A stretch of 64,000 bases of DNA from Amphiura filiformis (taxonomy: Eukaryota > Echinodermata > Ophiuroidea > Amphilepidida > Amphiuridae). The position numbers were made by a program, and so were the translations under genes. A model generated the notes under the pieces. It had not been told where the DNA came from. It searched no databases and was given only the letters and a program-made list of their open reading frames with translations. Below, one piece after another: positions 46,099-56,902 of the stretch; position 1 is the first letter of the stretch; each line of letters begins with the position of its first letter. The stretch covers positions 22,732,893-22,796,892 of the forward strand of contig NC_092646.1 of NCBI RefSeq assembly GCF_039555335.1, given 5' to 3'.

Positions 46099-46419
46099 GA
46101 GTAGTGGCACGGACAAACCATCCATCTTGTATTTTCTCTTATTTTTTTCCTAAATCTGATCGTCACGCTTTCATGGCTGGCCGGAGTGACGGACAGAAGG
46201 ACAGCAATTATTGTACCTAGTATTCCCTCGATGCGATTTAGATCGAGTTTCAATGTCTGGTGTTAAAGTTAAAACTTTAGCCAGGCAAAGAAAATAATTC
46301 CAACTTTCATTAATTATCAATCAGAATTCGTAGGGGTTTGAGATGAACCAACCTTTTTTGAAATTGTACAAATCCAGAGTTTGATTGTTTATTTACGTTT
46401 CACTATATCCCTTTTTATT

Positions 46420-46531
46420 AATACTGCTTGAAAGTCATTGTTTGTATTTTGCTGATAAAAAGTTACAACTTAGGGAAATGTAAGATATTTATTAAAAAAC
46501 AACGTATTAGACTCGGACCATAGGACAACTA
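46420..46531 (+). repeat. Dispersed repeat E, copy 2
   Basis: Matches 44623-44740. Its right end is interrupted by the TTAA-flanked MITE starting at 46533. Confidence 0.75.
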
Positions 46532-46532
46532 A

Positions 46533-46757
46533 TTAAAGGGGCATAATAATTGCAAGCGCCGCGTTAAGCTTACCTGCTATTGAACTGTATTCTGGAATAA
46601 AGTTCCGGGTCCTGAATTTTATTTACACGGAAGACATTGAATCTTAAAAGATTAACTATTTCAGATGGACAAACATTACATAATACATGTTAAGAATTGG
46701 ACGTTTACCAACACTGAGTGCGCAATTTTGTTATGATATCCGACAATGCCCCTTTAA
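46533..46757. mobile_element. TTAA-flanked MITE, AGGGGCAT termini
   Basis: TTAAAGGGGCATAAT at the left and ACAATGCCCCTTTAA at the right form short inverted ends with TTAA at both extremities. It is non-coding and 225 bp long. It differs from the GGTGG family. The piggyBac-type assignment is inferred from TTAA only. Confidence 0.65.
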
Positions 46758-47274
46758 GAGCTTGGGGTAGTTTTAGATTTTAGTCATGTCCATATCTATC
46801 ATGAAAACAACTTGATGTGTAGTTTTAGTTTTTACTTCTACGTATTAAATTCCTTGTGTTTCTTCTTCAATAGGTCTTGACCGCAGACCGACATTCTGAA
46901 CCAAATTGCGAGAATACAATCATTGTTAAAAGCATAATTCGACCTTTTCTTTGTCGCAAACATTGCATCATTTCACATGTAAAACTTGATATCATAATTC
47001 ATAAAGATCATGACTTTATTGCCACAAGATTACCATATATCATGTATTTCATATCAGAATCCCCAAACCACGCATCCCTCGATGTTGTGTATCATTACTA
47101 TTACGACATTTAATCCGTTGCGCAAACCACGCATCGCGTATCGTGTAACCGGTAACCCGATACTAGCGGTACCTCCCTATGTGGGTCACAACTACCGGAC
47201 GTACCACGGACAAGAAAACACTTTCATCAGTCTCACATAGAGGTATGATTTTCGAATAATGTTAATGCTCTTAA
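46758..47274. other. Unassigned DNA
   Basis: Two short plus frames (46877-47113, 47010-47240) have no motif. Confidence 0.45.
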
Positions 47275-47445
47275 CGCTGGCTGCAACATGAGAGCCCAAA
47301 TTTTGAAATATTTTCTCAAAATATCAAGAGCTATCTCAAGAACCACTGAACCAATACTGGCCTTGTTTGTACTCATTTTAATGCATTTTTCACAATGATT
47401 CCAAATATGGTCATGATGATGTATATTTCTGAAATTTTTCATTTT
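47275..47445 (-). repeat. Dispersed repeat family A, minus-strand partial copy
   Basis: The reverse complement reads TGTACATC-type ACATCATCATGACCATATTT, GGAATCATTGTGAAAAATGC, GTACAAACAAGGCCAGTATT and CTTGAGATAGCTCTTGATAT. The CGCGGGTGTCGACTG head is missing. Confidence 0.8.
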
Positions 47446-48526
47446 CTTAATTTACCAACATTTTTATTTACAAAATGAAGAGAATAAGATATTTTCAAAC
47501 TGTCAATCAGTAAATATCGTTATGGGAAATATCCCGATTTGATTAGTTTACTGCAATTTGAATTAAGAATCAGAAAGTGTTATTATAGTAATGTAATAAT
47601 GAAATATGTAAATTTATAATGTAATGAAATCAAGCAAATAAAACAAAAGATAGAAAAACAAAATAAAAAAAAACCGAAAAAAAATTGCAGATTGTTTTGT
47701 TTGATCACATTATTTGAAACAAATGTGTTGTTGGTATTGTCTTGTTGTTATTATTTAGCCCGAGGCTATTTCCCTTCGATATTATTATATGGCTACAAAG
47801 CAACTTGGACAAGTAGTCAGGGCATCGCCCCGCCAAAAAAGCCCCAAAATCACCAAAGGCCAAAAAGGTTCACTTTGCGAGAGCAGCGAGTGAAAAAAAA
47901 ACACCTAAATTTTTCTATGCTTTTTTTTGGTCAAAAAGATCAAAAAGTGCTTATAGATTTTGTATGCTTTCTTGGTCAAAAAGTCCAACATTTTGGGAAA
48001 AGATCTATTTTTTTTAAAAATCAACCCCCAAATAAATCCTGCCTACGCCCTTGGAAGCGGTAGATTCGGACAACGGACTTGCATTTCTTACGCGCGATTT
48101 TTCTCACAAATATCATGTACGTTATTGAGCTGCGTCATTAATTTATTTCTACTTCTCAAGTCACAAAACCATATCGCCGTAATAACATATTACGTAAGAA
48201 GCAGTAATTAATAAATTTCCTTCTTTTTTATAACCTTACAACGCAGTCTCGATCTATTTAACAGCTTAAGGTGATAGAGACATTGGTGTGTGCGTTTATT
48301 TCCAGATTCTGGCATAAAAGGTGTTTCTTTTACTTGTAATGCGGTCACAACAAAATCATGTACGTCATCAATTGGACGCGAATCTCGCCTCTCATCCTGT
48401 GTAGTCATCCAATTATTTCACCGTTCATTGACAAAATTCATAATCTTAATGAGTAGTGAGCAATTAAACCTGGACTGAATTATACGTTTTCTTCCTTGAT
48501 ACGTGGAATTTGACGCACACTAACCC
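47446..48526. other. Unassigned AT-rich DNA
   Basis: Repeated GGTCAAAAAG words at 47928-47984. A 123-codon plus frame (47692-48063) is not recognised. No gene called. Confidence 0.45.
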
Positions 48527-48737
48527 TTCCCACGCGGTGTCGACTGCAGACGACAAGTTTAAATTTTTTAATAAAATTTCAGATTTGTACATTTTCATGA
48601 CCATATTTGGAATCAGCATGGAAAAAGCATAAAAATGAGTACAAACAAGCCTAGTATTGGCTCAGAGGCTCTTAAGGCATCTCTTGATATTTTGAGAAAA
48701 TATCTAAAAATTTGGACTTTTTATGTCGAAGCCATAA
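48527..48737 (+). repeat. Dispersed repeat family A, full-length copy
   Basis: TTCCCACGCGGTGTCGACTG head, CAGACGACAAGTTTAAATTT, GTACAAACAAGCCTAGTATT, ending TTTATGTCGAAGCC. Confidence 0.85.
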
Positions 48738-49347
48738 CTGTTTCACCGTAGATTACTTATTCTATTGGTGGGTTTATAAGGCAAATTTGGTGATAATATA
48801 GTTGTACTATTTTTTTCTGTGCAACGATACCTTCATGTTTGTTGTCGGATACTGTATACAAGAGTTATGAACGTTTAAAATGGTATCGAGACGTTTGGGA
48901 CACCCTGTACATGCTGCTATCTACTGAAGATAGCAATAATTGGATAATGCTGAGTGTTCGAGTTCTTTTGTCATTTCTTGATTTTGATATATAAAAGAAT
49001 GGTGATTTTTATGCCATTATTCACCGCAGTGATTAAGGAAGAACATGTGGTGTTTTGTATTTTGTTAAGTCGATTGCATTTTCTAAGATTCACAGTATGT
49101 TGTAAGTTTAACGTGTCTTGGAATATTAGGGATTTTGGTAAAAACATAAAAAGACCACTATCAGTGATTAAGGAACCACATAACTCAATATGATATATTG
49201 TCATCATCCTTCGGCTGCGGAGCAGGCGACTACAAGTTTCCTCCAGCTACATCGGTCTTGAGCCATTGCTGATAGTTGACCTTGACTCAGCATGCTGTCC
49301 ATATCCCCCAAAAGACACTGGATGTATTTCCAGAACAATATGGAATA
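48738..49347. other. Unassigned; one dispersed palindrome
   Basis: GCTATCTACTGAAGATAGC at 48916-48934 stands alone. Frames on both strands at 48954-49207 are short and unrecognised. Confidence 0.5.
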
Positions 49348-49556
49348 TACACTTAGAAAACAGGTTCTTAGTAGAACCTATAAATGTTCTTGAGCTGCTG
49401 TCTTGTATGTAGAACCTTAAATTGTTCTATGAAGAACCGAGAATGGTTCTGGAAAGGCCAGAATGCACCATTTTAGACCTGAATGGATTCTGGAAATGCC
49501 AGAAAGAACCATTATTGGGTTCTTTGAGTTTCATAGAACCCTTTTCTATTGAGCTG
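49348..49556. mobile_element. AGAACC-rich MITE-like element, copy 1
   Basis: The left TACACTTAGAAAACAGGTTC is roughly inverted at the right as AGAACCCTTTTCTATTGAGC. The interior is a run of GGTTCT/AGAACC words. The element at 56690-56902 ends AGAACCCTTTTCTGAGTGTA, probably the better-preserved terminus of the same family. Confidence 0.6.
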
Positions 49557-50280
49557 TCTTTTAAATAGAACTTTTTTATGAGTTATGCCAGATCACTTTC
49601 TAAATAATAGGAAAATATCATTATTCTATTACCAATCAAAATTGCAAATCAACTAAATGACAAAAGGACTTTACACGTACTATTATCCAATCATTGCTAT
49701 CTTCAGTAGATAACAACAGCACTTGAAAGCCTTTGTGTGTATAAGCAACGGAAATAGAGATTCAATTTGACCACCAGACAAAATAGTTTCACCATTTAAA
49801 TCCTGATGATATGTAAATCAAGCATTCAAATAAATGAAAAAAAAAAGATAAGTGTTTTTCTTCTATTCATTTCGGCTAAATTATTCCACATGAAAAAAAA
49901 AAGTAATTTTAGGTCTGTCTTTAAACTTCCTGCTCAGTCTCTCTGTCACAACCTATATGCAACCTAAAGTGTCTATACATTAGACGTCTCTCATCTCGCC
50001 ACTTTGGATGGAAAATTTATCCTGAGTCGGTACTTGCTAGCGTGCCAACAAAGCTCATGTTTGCCATCTATATCACCTAAGCGTAACTCCTTAACGCGAA
50101 TTTCGCGGATTATATCTCCGCTAGTTCCGTCCGAACCGACGCAATCGTCCAGCATGATACGGGTATCATTGGTAGTTTTCAAAACCATTATTAGTACGCT
50201 ATACGTCCATCTTATGTTGGCAAGCCAAGACGGATTTAGGATAATATATAACCCTGTACTCACTAGAGTCAAGTTTTATC
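49557..50280. other. Unassigned; one protein-like minus frame
   Basis: A palindrome variant at 49696-49714. A 93-codon minus frame (49991-50272) includes NDTRIMLDDCVGSDGTSGDI and is less AT-biased than other frames here. I do not recognise it, and no splice context is evident. Confidence 0.35.
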
Positions 50281-50460
50281 AAAAGAGTCTAAAAAATATT
50301 AAATTTGCTAAAAATTTTAATTATCAAATATGTAATGACTATATTCGGAATCTACGTCAAAAATGAATTCGAATGAGTACAAACAACCCTAGTATTGGTT
50401 CAGCGGATCTGGATATGCGCTGTCAAATTTTGAGAAAAAATCCGTCATTTTGTACTTTGT
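50281..50460 (+). repeat. Dispersed repeat family A, diverged copy
   Basis: AATGACTATATTCGGAATCT, GTACAAACAACCCTAGTATT, then GGTTCAGCGGATCT. The head is absent. Confidence 0.6.
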
Positions 50461-50518
50461 CGTAGAGTACAACTTATTGTCACGTTAAACTGGCAAAGAT
50501 CTCGCGTGAACGTACCAA

Positions 50519-51170
50519 TAGCTGGGCAGATTATTACCACAATTGTGCATTTGGTGATACAAGCACCAAAATTGGCACACATGCTTCTGTTGGGTCACTA
50601 AATACAAAAATAACGTTAGCCAAATTAAAATCCAAGATGGCCGCCATCTTTCAAGATGGCCGCCATCGAATGATGGATATTAATGTTGTGGTGGATAAAG
50701 TTGCAATACAAGCACAAACGAATTGGATTTAACTGTTCTTTGGGCCTTCCTATGGGTCAATAACAACATATCAGCCACTTAAAAATCCAAGATGGCCGCC
50801 ATTTTTAAAGATGGCCGCCATTGAAGGCCAAATATTGATATAACCGAAGATCAAAAGGATATACAAGGACCAAAATGAGAAATGAACATTCCTTTGGGTC
50901 CATCATCATGAACATTACAAATAATCATTAGCCACTTGATAATTCAAGATGGCCGCCATTATTCAAAATGGCCGTCACAATGTTACACATACAATGTATG
51001 CATAATCATATTACAAAGTATCTAAGGGTCATACAGAACAAAATGTTGCAGTTCATATCTCCCTTAAACCTATCTAGACAAGAATCAACAACTTGTATCT
51101 ACAAGGTGGGTCCCATTTTCAAGATGGCTGTCATTATCAAGATGGCCGCAATTTTCAAGATGGCCGACAC
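50519..51170 (+). repeat. Left inverted arm with four GATGGCCGCC units
   Basis: Begins TAGCTGGGCAGATTATT, followed by CACAATTGTGCATTTGGTGA and ACAAGCACCAAAATTGG. The motif cluster recurs at about 50635, 50788, 50945 and 51119, a period of 150-175 bp. Most clusters hold two copies of AAGATGGCCGCCAT. GCCGCCATCTT matches the consensus of the zinc-finger factor YY1. Confidence 0.85.
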
Positions 51171-51239
51171 CATGCATCACAGCTTAGAAGTAAGCAGTTT
51201 GGAGTTAGTATCACATAAATCTTGCCGTTGCTTCGTGAT

Positions 51240-53650
51240 CAACCCCATTCTGTTGCCACTATCAAGCATGGCATGGACAAAGTTAGAGACACAGTGGCAA
51301 TTTTGAATCCAGTACTGTCATTGCTGCAGACCAACCACTCGCTACATTAGGCAAGCAGAATCAATGGTCCTGGCCTGAGAATAACGGTGAATACAAGTTT
51401 GTGATCATGTTCGAAGGATTACACATCGGGATGGCTGCATTCCGATCCGTTGGAGCTCTTCTTAAAGATAGTGGTTGAACAAGTGCATTTACTAAAGCTG
51501 GGGTGGCATCGCCTGGTACTTCAGGGTCTTTCTTGTCAGCTTCAAGCATCAAAAGAACGCGCCAAGCACATCACATAATAGCTGTCGGTCTTTATAATAC
51601 GTAAATACGTAATCAGTTTCGGAGACTGGCAAGAGGGAAATGTCAGATCCCGCAATTCCAATTCTGGTATCTCATTCTCGTCACGGAACTCACTATTCTG
51701 GCACTGATACGTTCATTCAGAGAAGCAAACTTTGCTTTGTACTGTGAGGCCTTGCCTGGATAGTACTGAAACTACTGATACCATACTTCTTTGCTAACAA
51801 TAATTTCAATTATGCTTGTTGGATTTATGATAGGGATATGATGACCCTTGAGCAACGCCATCCTGAAGTAGCCAATGAGTTTCGGAATGGAACTCATATC
51901 GGAACTTCTCAGCAATGGCTATAGACAAAGCTTATGAACAAGTCAATGCTGTTATTGAAGGTGACGGGGAGCAATTGGTGTGACTGAGGATCCATCAGCC
52001 CTCAGAAGGTGGATGGTCGCTGACACTGAAGTCAGTCATCTGGTTTCTGAATATGAAGCAACATCAGAGGCTAAAGATTCAACAGTAAACGCCAACCACC
52101 ATGAGCAAACAATGGAAGTACAACAAGAGTTCCTTGACAAAGCTTGGAACCTAACCAAAGTTCTTCAAGACATGGACAATCCTTTCCAGGAGGAGTCAAG
52201 TGACTGGCTCTTAACATGAAGGACATTGCATAACCTAGTGTTCATGGGCTACTTGGCAAACATTATGAAAGGGGCACTGAGAGATTCGGTGAGTTTATCA
52301 ATCGACCAGAGAGCCAAGAACAAGACTTGTTCTATACATCCATCACAAAGAACACAATTAGCTTCTTCCTTCAAGAACGTGCTGCCACTGATTCCAAGCA
52401 GAGAGCCACACTGTAATCTCTTCTCACAGCTCTTCATATCATGCCAAAGCAGGCAGTGTGATATAAACGAGTTCTTCAAATATGAAAACCAGCCAGTTCC
52501 TGCATCTCTGAGTGACAACGGAAAGCTATACACGTGCCCGAAATCTGGCCTTACTGACATTCTTCAATCTCAAGTGGTGTTACCAGACAAAGAGCCAGAA
52601 GTAGATGGATGATGTTGATGGATCAGCATTGATAAACTGTCTGCCCTCACGTACATCAACAACATTTGACGAATATGCCAGAGTAACTGTCTGTCATCCT
52701 ATATGTACAAGCACTGTCTGCCAAGTACAAGATAACGGACAATGTCTTTGACGTCTACCTGCCATCCAGCTTAAAGTCTGAAATAAGATTGAAGCGAGGA
52801 ACAGGGGCCAGAAGACGGTGACAGGATGCGTGGTGCTGAAAACAATACAGAACTCTTCCATTTACTTGCAAACAAAATCGCCGACATGGATACAGTCGAT
52901 CCGGTAGTCGTAACTAAGGAGGAACTTGCCCTCAATGTGATCAGTTTGGACGATATTTCTCCATGTAGCCACAAAGAGACAGATACGCGTATGTTTGTAT
53001 ACGCCACAGGCATGCGGTAAAGAAAGGCAAGAAAGTCCTTATGATAAAGGCAAATGATACTGATGTTGTCGTCATTGCAATATCTACTTTGCCATCCTTG
53101 CAAGAACTTGGCCTGCAGAAGTTGTGGCTTGCCTTAACTATACATGAATTCGTTGATGCCATTGGCCCTGAAAAGACTAATGGAATGCTCTTTGTTCACG
53201 CCTTTAGTGGTTGTGATATTGAGTCTGCCTTCCGTGGTAAAGCAAAGCCTGGCAAACATGAAATGTGCATAATGGGGTATCAAATGTTTTCTCAAAACTA
53301 AGTAAATATCTGCCAACACTTGATGCTGCTGCTCTTCCAGCACTGCTGCAAGAGTGAATGATGTACGGTTAGAACTCATTTGATTCGATTCCACCTACTT
53401 GAGCTGCATTGGTAAACAGGCTGCCTACCATACCAGGCAGGCAGATTTGGAGTCAATCAACAGTATCTCAGCCAGAGAATTGGGGCTGGACACAGGAAGC
53501 TGATATTTGTAAGATCTTCTGGAGTACCTTTCCTCCTAAATTGCGACTATTGGCCAAGAACTAACAAAATGTGGATGTACTAAAGGAATGTCGTGGACGA
53601 TGCAAGTGTTACAATTTATGGTCTTCTCCGTACACCACAGTGCCCATGTT
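51240..53650 (+). pseudogene. Broken transposase with XPG/FEN1-like nuclease motifs
   Basis: The protein is recoverable only as fragments in shifting frames. About 51317-51475 encodes VIAADQPLATLGKQNQWSWP and FVIMFEGLHIGMAAFRSVGA, after an in-frame stop at about 51275. About 51915-52200 encodes IDKAYEQVNAVIEGDG, EDPSALRRWMVADTEVSHLV and NPFQEESSDWLL. The nuclease signature follows: HKETDTRMF (about 52970), KANDTDVVVIAIS (about 53047) and GCDIESAFRGK (about 53209). These parallel the E-x-D, D-x-D and GCD acidic motifs of FEN1/XPG enzymes. A Cys-rich end (ECRGRCKC) lies at about 53586. The same block order is familiar from multicopy transposon proteins of corals, fish and other animals. There are at least a dozen stops and frameshifts between 52200 and 53050. 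It is inactive. Confidence 0.7.
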
Positions 53651-53819
53651 CATACCAGGACTGATGAGAACAAATTTTATTACATTTATGTTAAAACACA
53701 GATTTGTAAGCATCAAGGGTACACTCATATGTCAAGCCAGATCACAATTCATATCATCAGGCTCTTCAATAATTATACTACTTAAATATATAATATTTTG
53801 ATGATTCGTTCTTGATAAA

Positions 53820-54374
53820 TGACCAAATGAGAGGTTAACTGTAGCTTCACTGTATGACCATTTGATTCTTTGTAACATTAATATTTATTATTCAATGGCA
53901 GCCATCTTGAATAAAATGGCGGCCATCTTGGATTTTTAAGTGGTTTTTATTTCTTCATGACAAGATACACAAGGGGAGGGTAACTGCAACTTTTGGTGGT
54001 TGTATGACCAATTACTTGTTGTAGCATCAATATATGTCATTCAGTGGCGACCATCTAGGAAGAAATAGCCGCCATCTTGAAAAATACAGTCGCCATCTTG
54101 GATTTTTTTAAATGTTTTATATTTCTGCTTGATAAGTGACACAAAGAAAGGTTAGTTGCAACTTTTGGAGCTTGTATGACCAATAAATTCTTTGTAACAT
54201 TAATATGTGTCATTCAGTGGCGGCCATCTTGAAAAAATGGCAGCCATGTTGGATTTTAATTTGGCTAACGTTGTTTTTGTATAAAGTGACCCAAAGGGAG
54301 TGTCTGTACCAATTTTGGTGCTTGTATCACTAAATGCACAATTGTGGCCATATAAGTCAATAATCTGCCCAGCT
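53820..54374 (-). repeat. Right inverted arm with GCGGCCATCTTG units
   Basis: Reverse complement of the left arm. GGCGGCCATCTTG-type clusters lie at about 53897, 54047 and 54220. Then GGATTTTAATTTGGCTAACG, GGTGCTTGTATCACTAAATG and the AATAATCTGCCCAGCTA terminus. It has one unit fewer than the left arm. Confidence 0.85.
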
Positions 54375-54798
54375 ACAACGCAACACTTGACATTACACGG
54401 CGTTAATTTGAGAATGAACACCCGAGCTATATAGTCCAGTGTCTCTCTAACGAATTGACACTTCTTCACACAAAAACACTCGCCTCGTGAACCGAGGGGG
54501 CACGGCAAAGTACACGGGGGCACACCCGGGCACTAATGATCATTTTGCGAGATATTGAAGGCTTTTTAGATATGATATATAATATGATGATATTGTTATT
54601 CAAGTTTGATACTATACATTGACTGTTATAAGTGGGTAGATTGTTGTTACGTGTCATGCAAGTGTCTGTTTGGTCAAACTGAGTTGCGAGGTTTTATGAA
54701 AAAAAGGTATATGGAATGGAATTATGAGTTCAATTTTAAAGGAGGATGTCCTACAAATAATGTCATAAAACAATAATACAAGTATGCCCAAAGTAACG
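54375..54798. other. Unassigned DNA
   Basis: A GC-rich patch (GGGGGCACGGCA, GGGGGCACACCCGGGCA) at 54498-54533. No gene recognised. Confidence 0.5.
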
Positions 54799-54899
54799 AT
54801 GACGATGACGTTGGTGATGGCGACGTTGACGATGACGATAATGACGATAATGACGAAAATGACGCTTATATCGATGATGATGATGATAATAATAATGAC

Positions 54900-54966
<67 letters not shown>

Positions 54967-55058
54967 ATGATGATGATGACGTTGTTGATGGTGATGACGA
55001 TGACGATGACGACGATGACGACGACGATGATGATAATGAATTTGACGATTACGGTCCT
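54799..55058. repeat. (GAT)n microsatellite with GACGAT edges
   Basis: Pure GAT repeat at about 54900-54965, flanked by GATGACGATGACG-type interruptions. The poly-Met plus frame and poly-Ile minus frame are artefacts. Confidence 0.97.
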
Positions 55059-55770
55059 AGTATTAAGCAAGATGTAACTATATTGTTTTAATGAGAATGT
55101 TGTTAAAAGTACCCCTTACAACAAGATCAAAGTTATGATTCAGTGCATGGGTTATATATCGTAGGATACATTTGGTTAATTTTTGTGTAATATCAAACTG
55201 ATTGTTCTACAGGAAACACAAAACAAATTTACAGTATAGAGCTACTTCAAGACTTGTTATCTTTAAGTTTAAATTTGCTTTATAACAAAAACACCAATGA
55301 TACCAATCTTGCATTGTTTCAGTTAAATCCTATATATTTCTAAAAATAACTCACTTAAAACACTTCATTTTCTGTTGTTAAAAAGTGACATACTCGAATT
55401 GCTTAAGATCCATCACATCAGTCTGTTGAAATTACGAAGGTTTGTTCATTTTTATTTCTTTCGAAATTGAAGCGATTTCAGATCAATAAGCTCTTTTCTC
55501 CCAGCGTCAAAATCTGTAAGCTTTTGGTCCCTGTCAATTAAGTGCTATCACATCTACTTTCTCTTCCATAATACCAGTTTTGACAACTTATCATCAGACT
55601 TGACACATTCTAGGAACAGCATAAATTTGTTAAAACATGGCTGAGTTTTTCATAGAGGAAATCTGTCAAAGTATTCAGATTTTTTTTTTGCACTTGCAAT
55701 TCGCTACGTCTTGCGATTTCTTGGTGAAGCCAAAAGTGTCGAAATGGTTTAACACATAATTATTTCAAAA
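55059..55770. other. Unassigned AT-rich DNA
   Basis: No gene or repeat recognised. Confidence 0.5.
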
Positions 55771-56031
55771 GCTAAATGTATAAGAGTGAAAAACTCACTC
55801 CGCAAAAGAGTGATTCACTTATAAAACCACTCAAAAAGAGTGAAAACAACTCTAAAAGAGTGCATTTCAACTCGTTCAAGGAATTAAATGAAGGACAATA
55901 TATCCTTCATTTAACTCCTTGAAAGAGTTAAAATTCACTTTTTTAATAGTGGTTTTAACTCTTTTTAGAGTGGTTTATTAAGTGAATCACTCTTTTGGGG
56001 AGTGAGTTTTTCAATCTTTTACATTTAGAGC
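55771..56031. mobile_element. Near-complete palindrome (foldback element), 261 bp
   Basis: The left arm GCTAAATGTATAAGAGTGAA, AACTCACTCC, AAAGAGTGATTCACTTA is mirrored by TAAGTGAATCACTCTTTTGG, GGAGTGAGTTTTTCAATC and TTACATTTAGAGC. The centre GAAGGACAATATATCCTTC lies at about 55894-55912. GAGTG/CACTC and AAAGAGT words are iterated through both arms. Non-coding; superfamily not assigned. Confidence 0.85.
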
Positions 56032-56689
56032 AGATATACAAGACATGGAACTTAAAGTCTGTATTACCGGGTAGAGTCACCTTAATTTCATCACATGCAT
56101 TTAACAAAATCTGTCTGATTATCGAGGATTCTAAAACAATTAACCAATGCTAAATATGCGAATTACTGCCATTGGTTTAATTAATGTTGCATATTAAGGT
56201 TCGATATATATGGTGGGGTGTGTGTGGGGTGCGTGTGTAGCGCGTGCGAAACCAGGAGTTGAGTGTTTACAAACACAGGAATTCGAGGAGGTTAGACCCA
56301 AAAAGCAGTAATTCGAGAAGCTTCTCAAAGTGGAGAACCCTATAGGGGGGTTAGGACGTCTTTTTCTGGCATTTTGCCTTCAATTCGAGGAGATCCATAA
56401 TTGTATTTGTGCTAAGTTCTCCTTACACACCTCCTCACATTCCTGTGAAAACTCCTCGTTTTGTATGTAAAGTGTGCACAGTTTAACACACTTCACACAC
56501 TATGCTTTTCTGTCTCCTCGTTTAGACTGCGCTACGAGTATGGGTGTGTGGGTGTGTGTGGTGGATGGGGGTGACCCGAGTCTCTGATAAAACTACATTC
56601 TTGATCATACTTGAAATCTACTAGAATACCGGTAGTGGTAGTGTTATTAGTTCAATCATAGCAGAACTTGTCTCTTGCTTGGAAGTATC
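56032..56689. other. Unassigned; GT-rich and CGAGGAG words
   Basis: GTGTGTGGGGTGCGTGTG-like stretches at 56213-56247 and 56544-56565. AATTCGAGGAG/AATTCGAGAAG repeats at 56280-56390. No gene. Confidence 0.45.
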
Positions 56690-56902
56690 AGCAATTAAGG
56701 TTCTAAATTACCTTACAGAACTTTTTGTCCATTTGTATATGGAACCCACAAGAAAAAAAGGGTTCTTTAAACTAAGAGAACCATTTTAGGATCCTAGTGT
56801 TATTTGACCCTGAAGAACTATATACGACCTTTTTGGTTCTTTACAAAACCACTGAAAGTTCCATATAGAAGATATTATTTTAGAACCCTTTTCTGAGTGT
56901 AA
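56690..56902. mobile_element. AGAACC-rich MITE-like element, copy 2
   Basis: Repeated GGTTCT/AGAACC words, ending AGAACCCTTTTCTGAGTGTA. The left terminus is unclear. Relative of 49348-49556. Confidence 0.5.

Larger units (their letters stand above)
50519..54374 (+). mobile_element. Academ-like DNA transposon with long inverted arms (3.86 kb)
   Basis: The termini TAGCTGGGCAGATTATT (50519) and AATAATCTGCCCAGCTA (ending 54374) are inverted, flanked by CAA at 50516-50518 and 54375-54377, a plausible 3-bp target duplication. Each arm is several hundred bases long and includes tandem units with CAAGATGGCCGCC. Between the arms lies a broken plus-strand transposase gene with XPG/FEN1-like nuclease motifs. 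Academ transposons encode an XPG-type nuclease and make 3-4-bp duplications, which fits. The superfamily name remains an inference. Confidence 0.75.

Noticed and set aside
54654..55077. Poly-Met and poly-Ile frames
   Set aside because: They come from the GAT microsatellite on both strands.
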